Source: JAPLCX01 sp964460305 (lineage in GTDB: Bacteria > Auribacterota > Tritonobacteria > UBA1439). Taken from it: a DNA stretch of 64,000 nucleotides. Under the pieces are notes generated by a model. The model was not told where the DNA came from and made no database searches. It saw only the letters and a list, made by a program, of their open reading frames with translations. Shown here piece by piece: positions 15,779 through 24,303 of this stretch; the first letter of the stretch is position 1, and every line of letters starts with the position of its first letter. The stretch covers positions 1 to 64,000 of the forward strand of contig CAYWRA010000002.1 of assembly GCA_964460305.1 (NCBI GenBank). The letters are read 5' to 3'. Made by a program: the position numbers and the translations under genes.

Positions 15779-17176
15779 TTAATTACTTGCCTTCCAGGAT
15801 GAAACGCAACTCACCCGGCGATCGTATTCCCTTGAAAGGAGGAGTGCGACGAAGAACCAGCAAACAAGAAGCACCCCGGAAAATACACTTGCAAAAGTGA
15901 CATACAGAGCAAAACCGACAGCCGCATCGCCGGCGCGCGTCTGAAAAACTTTAAGCAAAGCGTTGACGCCCGAGCCGCCCGCCTTGGCGCTGCGCGCGCC
16001 GAACATTTCAATCCACGCCTGGGTTTTGTACTTGGCGGCCGGAGAAGTGGGAATATAGAGTTGTTTTAAGGAGGGGGAGTTAAGGGCGTAATTGAGCGCT
16101 TTGCCGGCCACCATGATCCAGAAAAGCAGAACGAGCGAGGGAGTCAATTTGAAACCTATTACCATTATCCCGATCACGAATGGCATCGCGCACATGGCCG
16201 TTTTCATCCCGAGGCGGCGCTGCACGTTGCCGATACCCAGTGCAAGGCACAAAAACGTTACCGTATTCACCGCAGTGCCGTAGTCACCAAGCAATGACGC
16301 CGTAGCCTGATGACCGACGGCGTTTTGAAACACAAGCCGCTTGAAATTGAAATCAAATATTGTAACGATCACTTCGTAAAAAGCTATGACCAGAAATATA
16401 CCGAGCAGATAGCGGTCCCTGACCAACAGCCGCAGCCCTTCGGTAAGACCGGCTCCGCCCTCTCCGCTGGTTTGCGGCAAACGCGCCTCTTTTACGGGCG
16501 CTGGAACGGATTGCCGCGCTAATCTCATGGCGAACTGGCGAATTATCATCACTATGGCCAGCGTGCTGACTGCGCATATTGCCACCAGAGGCGCACAACT
16601 GTGGAAACCCAGCAGTGCCGGCAAATCAGTCGACTGCGGGCCCAAAATCCCGCCGACCTGGCCGAACATGACGATCAACGGGAAGGCTTTTTTCGCGCAT
16701 TCGGCGTCGATTGAATCCGAGGCATATGCCCAGAACAACGCGATCATCAGCGACCCGTAAAGCTCAACAAAGACATACCACGCCCAGCCGATCCACCGGT
16801 CCGTAGCGGCCATCGTATTAGCCAGCCCCAGCGTCGGATGGACGAACAAAAAACTGAAAACAAGCAGACCGCATGCCAGAAATCCGCCGATCACGTTAAA
16901 AAGCGACTGCCTCTTGACCCGGTCCACCAGACGGCTATAAAGCATTATCATGGGAATCAATACGCAAACGGAGAGTATCTTTGCCCATGCCAGCGGCGAA
17001 GCATCCTTATGCCGGCCGTCACCGATTATAAACGCCTTGAATAACGCGTCCTTTAACGGCCGCAACGTCCAGTAAGTGCCGATGATCAGGGCGAAGGCCG
17101 CTCCCAGCAGCAGGGCGCGGATGATTTCTTCGCGCGTAAAATCTCCATACCATTTTGCCAGTAATCGCTTAATCAA
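15779..17176 (-). CDS. ATP/ADP-translocase (TLC/NTT) family carrier
   Basis: 465 residues with about eleven to twelve membrane segments. The N-terminal TYWTLRPLKDALF phrase matches the conserved first helix region of nucleotide transporters of the TLC family (Npt, plastid NTT). These carry nucleotides and sometimes phosphate. The family is best known from intracellular bacteria, but paralogs occur in free-living ones. It overlaps the upstream phytase-like gene by 4 bp (17173-17176), so the two are one transcript. That suggests uptake of a phosphorylated compound or phosphate released outside. Substrate is unproven. Confidence 0.8.
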   Translation of the reverse strand: MIKRLLAKWYGDFTREEIIRALLLGAAFALIIGTYWTLRPLKDALFKAFIIGDGRHKDASPLAWAKILSVCVLIPMIMLYSRLVDRVKRQSLFNVIGGFLACGLLVFSFLFVHPTLGLANTMAATDRWIGWAWYVFVELYGSLMIALFWAYASDSIDAECAKKAFPLIVMFGQVGGILGPQSTDLPALLGFHSCAPLVAICAVSTLAIVMIIRQFAMRLARQSVPAPVKEARLPQTSGEGGAGLTEGLRLLVRDRYLLGIFLVIAFYEVIVTIFDFNFKRLVFQNAVGHQATASLLGDYGTAVNTVTFLCLALGIGNVQRRLGMKTAMCAMPFVIGIMVIGFKLTPSLVLLFWIMVAGKALNYALNSPSLKQLYIPTSPAAKYKTQAWIEMFGARSAKAGGSGVNALLKVFQTRAGDAAVGFALYVTFASVFSGVLLVCWFFVALLLSREYDRRVSCVSSWKASN

Positions 17177-18366
17177 GGCATCCTTCCTTTTTTAAATTTC
17201 CGTATCTCATTTTTGATTTCTTCCCATTTATAAACCAAAACCAGATACGAGCCTTGATCCGCGACCGCTATCAACGGTTGCGGATGCTCCGCGCTGCCGG
17301 GAAAGACCGCCACCGAGTCGGGAGACAAATAGGATCCGAACCATCCCACCAATCCATCCGAGATGCCATCAGTCAACCTTTTCCGGCACTTCTCCGCATC
17401 CGTTTCATGCAAAACGGTACTGCGCAAATCGAAAATCAACAGGTGCCCATAACAATTTTCGGGCGGGGAATCTCCGCCTTCATCGACTGCAAGAAGATAG
17501 CCATCAATTATGGCAAGCCCCTCTACCGATGCCGAAAACACCGATTGCCCGATCGGTTTGCCTGTCATAGCATCCGTTCCCCTTCCGATTGATTTGCCCG
17601 TCCATTTCCCTGTCGCAAGATTGAACGCCTGAATCATGCCGTCCCATTCGCTGGCCAGGAAAAGCACTCCTTTCGATTCGTCAATGGCAATTCCCTCGGC
17701 TCTATTCAAGATACGCCCATTGTCCGGGCGTGTTGATTGAAATTTCCAATTTAAATCCGGCCTGAAGTCCGGAAGGTATCGGCGTACTTCCCCTGAAAGA
17801 CCGTCGACAACATATATGCGCTTCTTTGAGTCACAGGCCATTCCGCAGAGATGTTTGAACCCTTCTCTGTTCAAAATCGGCGGACCCATCGCCTTGAACG
17901 TCGCCGGTGAATCCGCCGATCGTCCGAACCGGTAAATCTGATTGGCCTTTGCATCGCTTACCAGGAAGCATTTGTCCGACAGGGTAACGATATCTACGAC
18001 TTCACCATTCAAAAGGCCGGGATCACCCGCCGCCCCCAGGTGTTTGCCGGAATAGGGATCGAAAATCTGCACCCTGTGATTCATCGCATCCGTGGCCAGC
18101 AGCAATCCATCCCCGGTAAACGCCAAACCGTCGGGGGGATTGATGGCGGATAAGGAAGCATCTGCCTTGCCTGTTCCAATCTTGCGGAAAGGGCGGACTT
18201 GCAGCTCACGCGCCGGGGGTTTGCATTGTTCCATCGATTGTGGGGCGGAACTTTTTTCTGACAGGCCGACGGATAGACCCATGATCAAAAAGGCCTGCAT
18301 CAGTCCAAAACAAACCGCCGTTTTAACGCCGGCGTTACGCAGGGATCTGCGCATCAGTTTTTTCAT
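17173..18366 (-). CDS. Exported phytase-like beta-propeller protein
   Basis: 397 residues. Residues 1-36 form a long signal sequence with positive N-region. The rest consists of repeated beta blades: PPDGLAFTGDGLLLATD, GMACDSKKRIYVVDG, AEGIAIDESKGVLFLA, VEGLAIIDGYLLAVDEGG and a final ADQGSYLVLVY. The EGIAID...LFLA and EGLAI..GYLLA blades resemble the beta-propeller phytase signature. That enzyme is a calcium-dependent phosphatase of inositol hexakisphosphate. NHL-type propellers are the alternative. It starts the two-gene operon with the TLC-family carrier. Confidence 0.7.
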   Translation of the reverse strand: MKKLMRRSLRNAGVKTAVCFGLMQAFLIMGLSVGLSEKSSAPQSMEQCKPPARELQVRPFRKIGTGKADASLSAINPPDGLAFTGDGLLLATDAMNHRVQIFDPYSGKHLGAAGDPGLLNGEVVDIVTLSDKCFLVSDAKANQIYRFGRSADSPATFKAMGPPILNREGFKHLCGMACDSKKRIYVVDGLSGEVRRYLPDFRPDLNWKFQSTRPDNGRILNRAEGIAIDESKGVLFLASEWDGMIQAFNLATGKWTGKSIGRGTDAMTGKPIGQSVFSASVEGLAIIDGYLLAVDEGGDSPPENCYGHLLIFDLRSTVLHETDAEKCRKRLTDGISDGLVGWFGSYLSPDSVAVFPGSAEHPQPLIAVADQGSYLVLVYKWEEIKNEIRKFKKGRMP

Positions 18367-18626
18367 TTTCCGAAATTCGCTATCTCAATGCATGGGCAAC
18401 AAGTAACATGCGAATTTACTTTTAACAGCCTTGCAATCTCATAGTTTAGCATGACGAGTTGCTTTATATTATTCCATTTTTGCATCATCAATAAATGATC
18501 CCATCCAACGACATATCGCAGATCATCGCATGTTTTCAGCCGATTATAGTGCACGGGCGGGTCCTTATAGCGCCTTTATCATACTTCCAGGTTGCGACCC
18601 ATTTATAACGCATCCTTGTGACTTTC
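18367..18626. other. Intergenic, no feature seen
   Basis: Between the divergent ends of the phytase-like gene and the R2 repeat. Mixed composition, several AT-rich stretches that may hold the promoter of the minus-strand operon, and no convincing frame. Confidence 0.4.
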
Positions 18627-18715
18627 CTAACCTGGATTATTCATCTCGTTTGAAATGCGAGATGAATAATCCACCCTACGGGCCGCACCAGGCCCCGAGG
18701 GGGCCCCGTTGGGGC
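18627..18715 (+). repeat. R2 89-bp repeat, inverted partner of 2925-3013
   Basis: Starts CTAACCTGGATTATTCATC, contains the same stem and the GGGGCCCC palindrome, and matches the other copy in reverse complement base for base by eye. Confidence 0.8.
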
Positions 18716-18784
18716 GTACCTGCTCGGTGGTCCACTCAGTGTATACTAACCCTGAACTACACCGGGTGAGCCAACACACATGAT

Positions 18785-19474
18785 TTATTCGTCTTCATCT
18801 TCATCAAATACCCATTCTCCGAACAATGTACGATTCCACGCGTCGTCCCTCGCGGCCAAGCTAACCCTCGGCAACGACCACGCGCGCCAAATTGCCACAA
18901 CTCGGATGACAATCGTAATGGTCATTCCAAGGAAAAAGCCGGTGAGCTCACCGAATCCCAGGAATTGTCTGGAGATCCACAAGGCGGCCGCACCAAAAGC
19001 CACAGCGGTAATATATATCTCCTTATAAAGAACAAGGGGCATCTCGCCCAACAGCACGTCACGCACTACCCCGCCGCCGGCCCCGCTTATGCCCGCGACG
19101 AACATCGCCCATAGAAAGCCGAGGCCGCTCTGCAATGCTATTGTCGCACCGATGGCGGAGAATATGCCAAGGCCCAGAGCGTCAAAGTATCTGAAAAAGG
19201 CCCCCTTTTCAGCCAGCTTCCTGGGAAATACGGCCGCGACCAGCGCGCTCGCGAGTATCACGACAGGGTAGCGCCAGTTGCGCAGCATCGCCGTCCCGCC
19301 GCCGAGGAGCGCGTCACGGATCATCCCGCCGCCGATTGCTGTAGCCCCGGCCAGAATGGTGATGCCCACCAGGTCGAGCCGGCGGCGGATCGCCCGTAGC
19401 GCCCCCGAAAATGCAAAACTGGCGATGCCTATAAGATCGAGCGCGCGAATTATGCCGTTTGGGGTTATGTACAT
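18785..19474 (-). CDS. TRIC-type cation channel (UPF0126/YadS family)
   Basis: 229 residues, seven hydrophobic segments. It contains the family's two repeats, each with a Gly-rich signature: GATAIGGGMIRDALLGG and GISGAGGGVVRDVLLGE. These form the kinked pore helices in bacterial TRIC channels, which conduct K+ or other cations as trimers. The C-terminal tail is highly acidic. It is a single gene on the minus strand; the start at 19474 is followed directly by the first helix. Physiological role is unknown. Confidence 0.9.
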   Translation of the reverse strand: MYITPNGIIRALDLIGIASFAFSGALRAIRRRLDLVGITILAGATAIGGGMIRDALLGGGTAMLRNWRYPVVILASALVAAVFPRKLAEKGAFFRYFDALGLGIFSAIGATIALQSGLGFLWAMFVAGISGAGGGVVRDVLLGEMPLVLYKEIYITAVAFGAAALWISRQFLGFGELTGFFLGMTITIVIRVVAIWRAWSLPRVSLAARDDAWNRTLFGEWVFDEDEDE

Positions 19475-19791
19475 AAAATAAGTGTCCTTTCCCGTTTATT
19501 GACCTGATCTATTCACTAACCACTTTATCCACGGATTGTAACCACAGCGAAAAGTTGAAAGCAAAAAGTTCAAAGCGCAGTTACATTTCCGGACTCTTGG
19601 CTTTAAACCTTAGGCTGTTTTTACATCCCCCCGAAGGGGCCCCCCGTTGGGGCGCACTATCCGCGGATCCCTCTCTTCGTTCGTGGACCAACCGATTCAC
19701 CAGCCGAGAACGGCACTGGCCATTTGTAAATCATCAGAACCGCACAAGCCAAATTTATAAGAAATCCATATGGAAATCTATAAGAAAAGCG
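19475..19791. other. Intergenic, repeat fragments
   Basis: Holds a short R1 end (CCTGATCTATTCAC, 19503-19516) and a GC palindrome of the CCCCGAAGGGGCC type near 19628-19655. No gene is supported. The nikR promoter begins at 19792. Confidence 0.5.
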
Positions 19792-19819
19792 TTGACATGG
19801 CTTGCCTAAGTGCTACTAT
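19792..19819 (+). promoter_or_regulatory. Sigma70 promoter for nikR
   Basis: Perfect -35 TTGACA (19792-19797), 16-bp spacer, -10 TACTAT (19814-19819). The start codon follows 38 bp later. No clear NikR palindrome was found over it. Confidence 0.7.
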
Positions 19820-19857
19820 TATCAAAATTGTACTACCGTTTAATCGTGGGGATTGCC

Positions 19858-20271
19858 ATGACGCACGTAGCGAGGGTCGGTGTTTCGTTGGAGGAAGATC
19901 TCCTGCGCAAATTCGACGAAAGCATAAAAAGAAAGAAGTATACCAATCGCTCGGAGGCCATCCGTGATTTGATCCGCGACGATCTGGTAAAGGCCGAATG
20001 GCGTGAAAATAAGGAGATCGCAGGCGCGATAACCCTTATCTACGATCATCATAAAAGAGAACTGGTGAACAAACTCATGGACATTCAGCACGATTTTGGG
20101 AGCGTGATAATCTCCGCCCAACACATCCATCTCGATCACGACAACTGCCTTGAGATTATCGCGGTGCGAGGCAACCCCAGGAAGGCCAAAGAGCTGGCCG
20201 ATAATTTGAAATCGGCAAAGGGGGTAAAGCACGCAACCTTGAGCATGGCGACCGCGGGGAAGGATATCTAG
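19858..20271 (+). CDS. nikR: Nickel-responsive regulator NikR
   Basis: 137 residues from the ATG at 19858; upstream in-frame codons overlap the promoter. The N-terminal ribbon-helix-helix (about 1-50) has RVGVSLEEDLLRKFD and NRSEAIRDLIRD. The C-terminal ACT-like domain carries the nickel site H-x-H-x5-C (HIHLDHDNC), with a further His upstream. NikR represses nickel uptake genes when nickel is bound. It heads a cluster with an outer-membrane barrel and a Ni/Co ECF transporter, the expected targets. Confidence 0.93.
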   Translation: MTHVARVGVSLEEDLLRKFDESIKRKKYTNRSEAIRDLIRDDLVKAEWRENKEIAGAITLIYDHHKRELVNKLMDIQHDFGSVIISAQHIHLDHDNCLEIIAVRGNPRKAKELADNLKSAKGVKHATLSMATAGKDI

Positions 20272-20297
20272 CCGGGATATATTTTTTGCCCGGCTAG
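20268..20297. terminator. Perfect 9-bp inverted repeat over the nikR stop codon
   Basis: CTAGCCGGG (20268-20276) and CCCGGCTAG (20289-20297) enclose a 12-nt loop holding six T. There is no T-run after the stem, so it may be a weak terminator or a processing hairpin separating nikR from the uptake genes. Confidence 0.5.
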
Positions 20298-20390
20298 TAA
20301 CACTAAAATTACATTGGTAGCAACATTCAAGGATTTTCCGGATTAAGGCTATGAGGGGGCGGCATAAAGTCTGAAATAGTTATTATAAAC

Positions 20391-20432
20391 GGCGACCCCG
20401 CCGTCTCCTTTGAAAGAATGCGGCGGGGCGCC
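20391..20432 (+). promoter_or_regulatory. Leader hairpin upstream of the nickel-uptake operon
   Basis: GGCG-A-CCCCGCCG and CGGCGGGG-CGCC pair as an 8+4-bp stem with a 17-nt loop, 89 bp before the barrel gene. It could be a terminator or attenuator. It does not match any riboswitch class I recognise, and the cobalamin core seen elsewhere in this window is absent. Confidence 0.45.
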
Positions 20433-20521
20433 TGAACCTGGAGGCTGTTACATCCCCAAGTTCGGAGCCATTTTACCATATCCTCCGGCTTGCCGGGTGT
20501 AAAGATCGGAGGTATGGCGAG

Positions 20522-21430
20522 ATGTGGAAAAAAGTCATATGGATGTTGGCATTGTGCGTTGCAAGAGGATGGATTTTTCTCATACCTTCTCTTATGTATG
20601 CGCAGGAGTTTGATGCTGAGCCGCGCGAAGCGGAGGTCAAGGAGGAGATTGCGAAGGCCACAGAGCCCAAAGAACAATTATTTTGGATGGATCAGATCCC
20701 TCCCCTTGAGCGGGCTAATCGCGGCCTTGACCGCATCGAGGAGGTGAGCCCCCTCAAATTCGGAGCCGAGAGTCAATTCCTGAGCAACTGGCTGAATGAG
20801 GGTGGGGACTGGGCCAAGAACGGCGTCCAGATTGAGCAGGCATATTTTACGGAGTGGACTCACAAGCTGGGCGATTTCGAGGGCGGCGCGGGCTTTCAAT
20901 ATTTTCAGATCGACAGCACATGGAAGGGGATAAAGCCAAGCACCATGGAGCGGGACTTCGTTGCCTACTCGCCGCTTTCGTGGAAGATATTCTCGCTCCA
21001 GCCGTACTGGAAGTACATCTACATCGATGGCATGGGGAATCCCGACTACACCGAAATCGGGAGCGAGTTCACTCTCGATGTGCCGCTCAAACCAACATTT
21101 ACATGGAACCATGATTTCAGCATTTATACGGGCACCTATTATGAATGGTCCATCTCCCACGACGTCAATATATCCGCAAACGGCGAACGGATTGCCATCT
21201 TCACACCCTCCATGGCAATGGGTATGGATGCCCACAAATACCAGGCCCACACCACGCTGACACACATCGACTGGGGGCTTGAGTTGTCTGTGCCGCTTAA
21301 CCGGCACTTTATTGTCACGGGGATGCTCCACTTCACTAAAAGCCTTGCTCATGGCGACTACTCGGAGGAAAACGATGTCTTCCACGACATCCTTCCCTGG
21401 GCGGGGCTTAAGTTATCGATGGAGTTTTAA
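20522..21430 (+). CDS. Outer-membrane beta-barrel, candidate nickel/cobalt channel
   Basis: 302 residues, GGAGG upstream. Residues 1-27 form a signal peptide. A charged Glu/Lys-rich stretch follows, then amphipathic strands rich in Trp, Tyr and Phe up to a C-terminal LSMEF, the usual barrel end. It is not TonB-dependent in size. It lies between nikR and cbiM in the same direction (43 bp to cbiM), so it likely lets nickel or cobalt complexes cross the outer membrane. Function is inferred from context only; the family was not recognised. Confidence 0.75.
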   Translation: MWKKVIWMLALCVARGWIFLIPSLMYAQEFDAEPREAEVKEEIAKATEPKEQLFWMDQIPPLERANRGLDRIEEVSPLKFGAESQFLSNWLNEGGDWAKNGVQIEQAYFTEWTHKLGDFEGGAGFQYFQIDSTWKGIKPSTMERDFVAYSPLSWKIFSLQPYWKYIYIDGMGNPDYTEIGSEFTLDVPLKPTFTWNHDFSIYTGTYYEWSISHDVNISANGERIAIFTPSMAMGMDAHKYQAHTTLTHIDWGLELSVPLNRHFIVTGMLHFTKSLAHGDYSEENDVFHDILPWAGLKLSMEF

Positions 21431-21473
21431 ACTGTCCCAGGTAATAACGGAGCGCCTTAAGGAAGGAGAACAA

Positions 21474-22160
21474 ATGCACATACCGGACGGTTATCTCGGC
21501 CCAGCGACATGCGGGATCTTTTACGTGGTAATGGCGCCGATATGGTTGGCGGCGTCGCGCATGGTTAAAAAGACACTCAAGGCAAAGCAGGCGCCTCTCC
21601 TCGGCATAGGCGCCGCATTCAGCTTTGTCATCATGATGTTCAACATCCCCATCCCCGGGGGAACGACGGGACACGCCGTTGGAGCGGTTTTAGTGGCGAT
21701 ATTGATCGGGCCGTGGGCGGCGTGCATTGCGGTCACCGTCGCTTTGGTCGTACAGGCCCTGCTCTTCGGAGACGGCGGCATCACGGCCATCGGGGCGAAT
21801 TGCTTCAATATGGCATTCATCGAAGTCTTCGCAGGCTATTACCTTTATAGACTTATCAGCGCAGGGTCCCCCGTTGCGTCGGGCAGGCGCGTAATCGCCG
21901 CAGGGGTCGCCGGCTACGCGGCTTTGAATATCGCCGCGCTATTCGCCGCGATAATGTTCGGCACCCAGCCGTTGTTATACAAAACGGCAAGCGGCCAATC
22001 GCTGTATTGCCCTTACGGCCTGGGGGTGGCGATCCCGGCGATGCTGGGCGAACATCTATTGGTATTCGGGTGGATTGAGGCAATCATCACGGCGCTGGTC
22101 GTGAAATATCTACAGAAACAGGATCCATCCCTACTGGCAATCGGAGAGGAGGGTGCTTAA
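21474..22160 (+). CDS. cbiM: Nickel/cobalt ECF transporter, substrate-binding membrane protein CbiM/NikM
   Basis: 228 residues from the ATG at 21474, with GGAAGGAG 5 bp before it. The mature N-terminus MHIPDGYL is the family's metal-binding start: the amine of Met1 and His2 coordinate the metal. Six to seven hydrophobic segments follow, with GGTTGHAVGA and FGDGGITAIGANC conserved blocks. It is the S-component for Ni2+ or Co2+. Clustering with NikR favours nickel. The stop is followed directly by the GTG of the next gene. Confidence 0.93.
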   Translation: MHIPDGYLGPATCGIFYVVMAPIWLAASRMVKKTLKAKQAPLLGIGAAFSFVIMMFNIPIPGGTTGHAVGAVLVAILIGPWAACIAVTVALVVQALLFGDGGITAIGANCFNMAFIEVFAGYYLYRLISAGSPVASGRRVIAAGVAGYAALNIAALFAAIMFGTQPLLYKTASGQSLYCPYGLGVAIPAMLGEHLLVFGWIEAIITALVVKYLQKQDPSLLAIGEEGA

Positions 22161-22496
22161 GTGAAAACCGCTACGAAACTATGGCTGGGAATTTTAATTT
22201 TGGCGCTGATTTCTCCGCTGGGACTCTTGTTGCCGGAGTGTTTCAAGGCCGGAGACGCATGGGGCGAGTGGGGCGCTGACAGTTTCAAGGCAATGGTGGG
22301 ATACGTCCCGCAAGGGCTTGAAAAACTCTCGACCCTCTGGAGCGCTCCGATCCCCGATTATGCCTTCAAGGGATGGGAGGAAAAGGGATTGTCGCACTTG
22401 AGCATGGCGTACGTATTCTCCGCAATTCTCGGAATTACAGTGACCGCGTTGGTGGTAACCCTTATCGGAAAACTGTTGGCCGGAAGGAGTGATTGA
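22161..22496 (+). CDS. PDGLE-domain protein of the Ni/Co ECF transporter (CbiN/NikN-like)
   Basis: 111 residues, GTG start on the base after the cbiM stop. One helix at each end of a soluble loop; the loop contains VPQGLEKLS, a variant of the PDGLE signature. In related systems this small protein (NikN or CbiN type) is an auxiliary component needed with the CbiM/NikM protein for uptake. It lies between cbiM and cbiQ, the normal place. Confidence 0.85.
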   Translation: MKTATKLWLGILILALISPLGLLLPECFKAGDAWGEWGADSFKAMVGYVPQGLEKLSTLWSAPIPDYAFKGWEEKGLSHLSMAYVFSAILGITVTALVVTLIGKLLAGRSD

Positions 22497-22497
22497 T

Positions 22498-23343
22498 TTG
22501 GGAAAAAAGAACGGCCGGTTTATAGCGCGCTCTACCCTGGGCGCTCTATCGTTTCTCAAGGAATCGATCTTCGCGGATGAATATGCCTCGCGGAGAGGCT
22601 TTCTGCAAGCCAGGGATCCGCGCATCAAGGCAATGGCGATCCTTGCGTTGCTCCTGTCCGTCCTTGTCGCTAAGAGCATTTTGTTCATCGGGGGCATCTA
22701 TTTGCTTTGCCTGTTTTTTGCGGCTGTTTCCTCGATCGATCCATGGTATTTTCTAAAGCGCACATGGCTCTTTATCCCCATATTCGCGCTCTTTATCGCC
22801 CTGCCCGCCCTCTTGAACGTATTCAATCCAGGAGAGCCCCTGTTGAGCTTCGGAATCGCCGGTTTCAACCTGAGCATAACCAGGCAAGGGGCGGCCGGCG
22901 CAGCCATTTTCTTCATGCGTGTCTTGACGTCGGTCTCTCTATGCGTGCTCCTGACTCTCACCACGAGACGTGACACATTACTGAAGGTCCTGCGCCTGTT
23001 CGGCATACCACAGGTTTTCGTAATGACCATGGGCATGTGCTATCGATACATCTTCCTTTTTATCGAAATAGTTCAAAATACGCATACCGCAATCAAAAGC
23101 CGGGCCGGCCATCTCATGTCTTCCGCAAAGGCGCGGAGGATGGTGGCATGGAACATCACAAGCTTGTGGCAACGTTCTTATGCCTTGCACAATCAGGTGT
23201 ATGGAGCGATGCTTTCCCGTGGATATGCCGGCGAACCGAAGGTCATGGAAGCATTCTCCATCACGGCCAAGGATATAGCGTGCCTGGGATTTGCGGTTTT
23301 CTTACTCTTGGGGAGCATATGGCAAACCCATTATTTGAATTAA
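22498..23343 (+). CDS. cbiQ: ECF transporter transmembrane protein CbiQ
   Basis: 281 residues from a TTG at 22498, placed 9 bp after GGAAGGA. A GTG at 22489 would overlap that site and is less likely. Five hydrophobic segments. The cytoplasmic coupling helices include SRGYAGEP near the C-terminus, a variant of the Ala-Arg-Gly signature used by CbiQ to engage the ATPase. It overlaps cbiO by 25 bp. Confidence 0.9.
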   Translation: MGKKNGRFIARSTLGALSFLKESIFADEYASRRGFLQARDPRIKAMAILALLLSVLVAKSILFIGGIYLLCLFFAAVSSIDPWYFLKRTWLFIPIFALFIALPALLNVFNPGEPLLSFGIAGFNLSITRQGAAGAAIFFMRVLTSVSLCVLLTLTTRRDTLLKVLRLFGIPQVFVMTMGMCYRYIFLFIEIVQNTHTAIKSRAGHLMSSAKARRMVAWNITSLWQRSYALHNQVYGAMLSRGYAGEPKVMEAFSITAKDIACLGFAVFLLLGSIWQTHYLN

Positions 23344-24128
23344 GCCGGGTGCATTATTCATACCTCGGCAGAATTCCCGCGTTGTGCGGCGTGGACCTGA
23401 CGATCGAAAAGGGATCCAAGGTCGCCGTGATCGGAGCAAACGGAACCGGCAAATCCACGCTTCTTGCGATGCTCGACGCCTTGATATTCCCCGATAAGGG
23501 CACGGTTAAAGCATTTGGAGAAGCGCTGACGGAAAAGGTCTTAAACGAGACCGGCCCTGCGAGGGTTTTTCGAAGCAGGGTAGGATTCGTATTTCAGAAC
23601 CCGGACGTGCAGCTATTCTGTCCGACCGTTAGGGAAGACATTGTTTTCGGGCCTCTGCAACTAGGGGTATCGCCGGTGGAGGCGGAGAGTCGTCTCGACG
23701 TATTGGCGAGAGATTTCAAGATCGCCCACCTCCTGGACCGTTCTCCGCATCAGTTAAGCATCGGCGAAAAGAGAAAAGCGGCCATCGCTTCCGTCCTGGC
23801 GGCACGGCCCGAGGCGCTGCTCCTGGATGAGCCGACGGCCGGTCTCGATCCGCGGACGACAAGGGATATCATCGATATCATTCTCGCCGAGAACGCAGCC
23901 GGAAAAACGATCGTTACCGCAACGCATGACATGCACATCGTCGAAGAGATCGCCGACACGGTGCACGTTTTCAGCGCGGAGAGAAAGGTAATCCGCAGCG
24001 CCCATTCGGGAATGGTTTTATCGGATCAAGCCTTGCTGCAGGAGCATAACCTCGTGCATGTTCACAGCCACCGCCACAACGATAAGATACATACCCACAT
24101 GCATAAGCATTCGCAGCATCATGCATGA
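23319..24128 (+). CDS. cbiO: ECF transporter ATPase CbiO with His-rich tail
   Basis: 269 residues from the ATG at 23319 inside the end of cbiQ (GGGGAG upstream). Walker A GANGTGKST, Q-loop FQNPDVQLF, signature LSIGEKRKAAIA (usually LSGGQ), Walker B LLLDEPTAGLD, switch His in ATHD. The last 25 residues hold about ten histidines, a metal-binding tail. Such a tail could buffer Ni2+ at the inner face or sense load. The signature variant LSIGE is uncommon but seen in this subfamily. Confidence 0.92.
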   Translation: MANPLFELSRVHYSYLGRIPALCGVDLTIEKGSKVAVIGANGTGKSTLLAMLDALIFPDKGTVKAFGEALTEKVLNETGPARVFRSRVGFVFQNPDVQLFCPTVREDIVFGPLQLGVSPVEAESRLDVLARDFKIAHLLDRSPHQLSIGEKRKAAIASVLAARPEALLLDEPTAGLDPRTTRDIIDIILAENAAGKTIVTATHDMHIVEEIADTVHVFSAERKVIRSAHSGMVLSDQALLQEHNLVHVHSHRHNDKIHTHMHKHSQHHA

Positions 24129-24196
24129 ATTTATCTTTTGCCTTTTATTCACCGATGATATACCCACCAGAAGATACTCACCCTAATTTTTCTAAT

Positions 24197-24211
24197 CGCT
24201 TATAATAAGCG
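24197..24211 (+). promoter_or_regulatory. Perfect 15-bp palindrome containing a -10-like TATAAT
   Basis: CGCTTATAATAAGCG is fully symmetric and holds TATAAT at 24201-24206, about 93 bp before the next gene. No consensus -35 is seen. It could be an operator sitting on a promoter. Confidence 0.4.
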
Positions 24212-24303
24212 GTGACCGGCGACGATATAACCGTGCAATAGCGGCGCCGGTGGCAACCATCAGGCTTATCGCGAGGCGGATTGTTCGCAGAGGAGCAAGC
24301 TGG

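Noticed and set aside
20297..20303. GTAACAC as a NikR half-site
   Set aside because: No inverted partner GTGTTAC at the required spacing was found.
20272..20521. Cobalamin or NiCo riboswitch before the nickel operon
   Set aside because: None of the core blocks of the cobalamin aptamer (visible at 48060-48295) or a NiCo-type element were found; only a simple hairpin is present.
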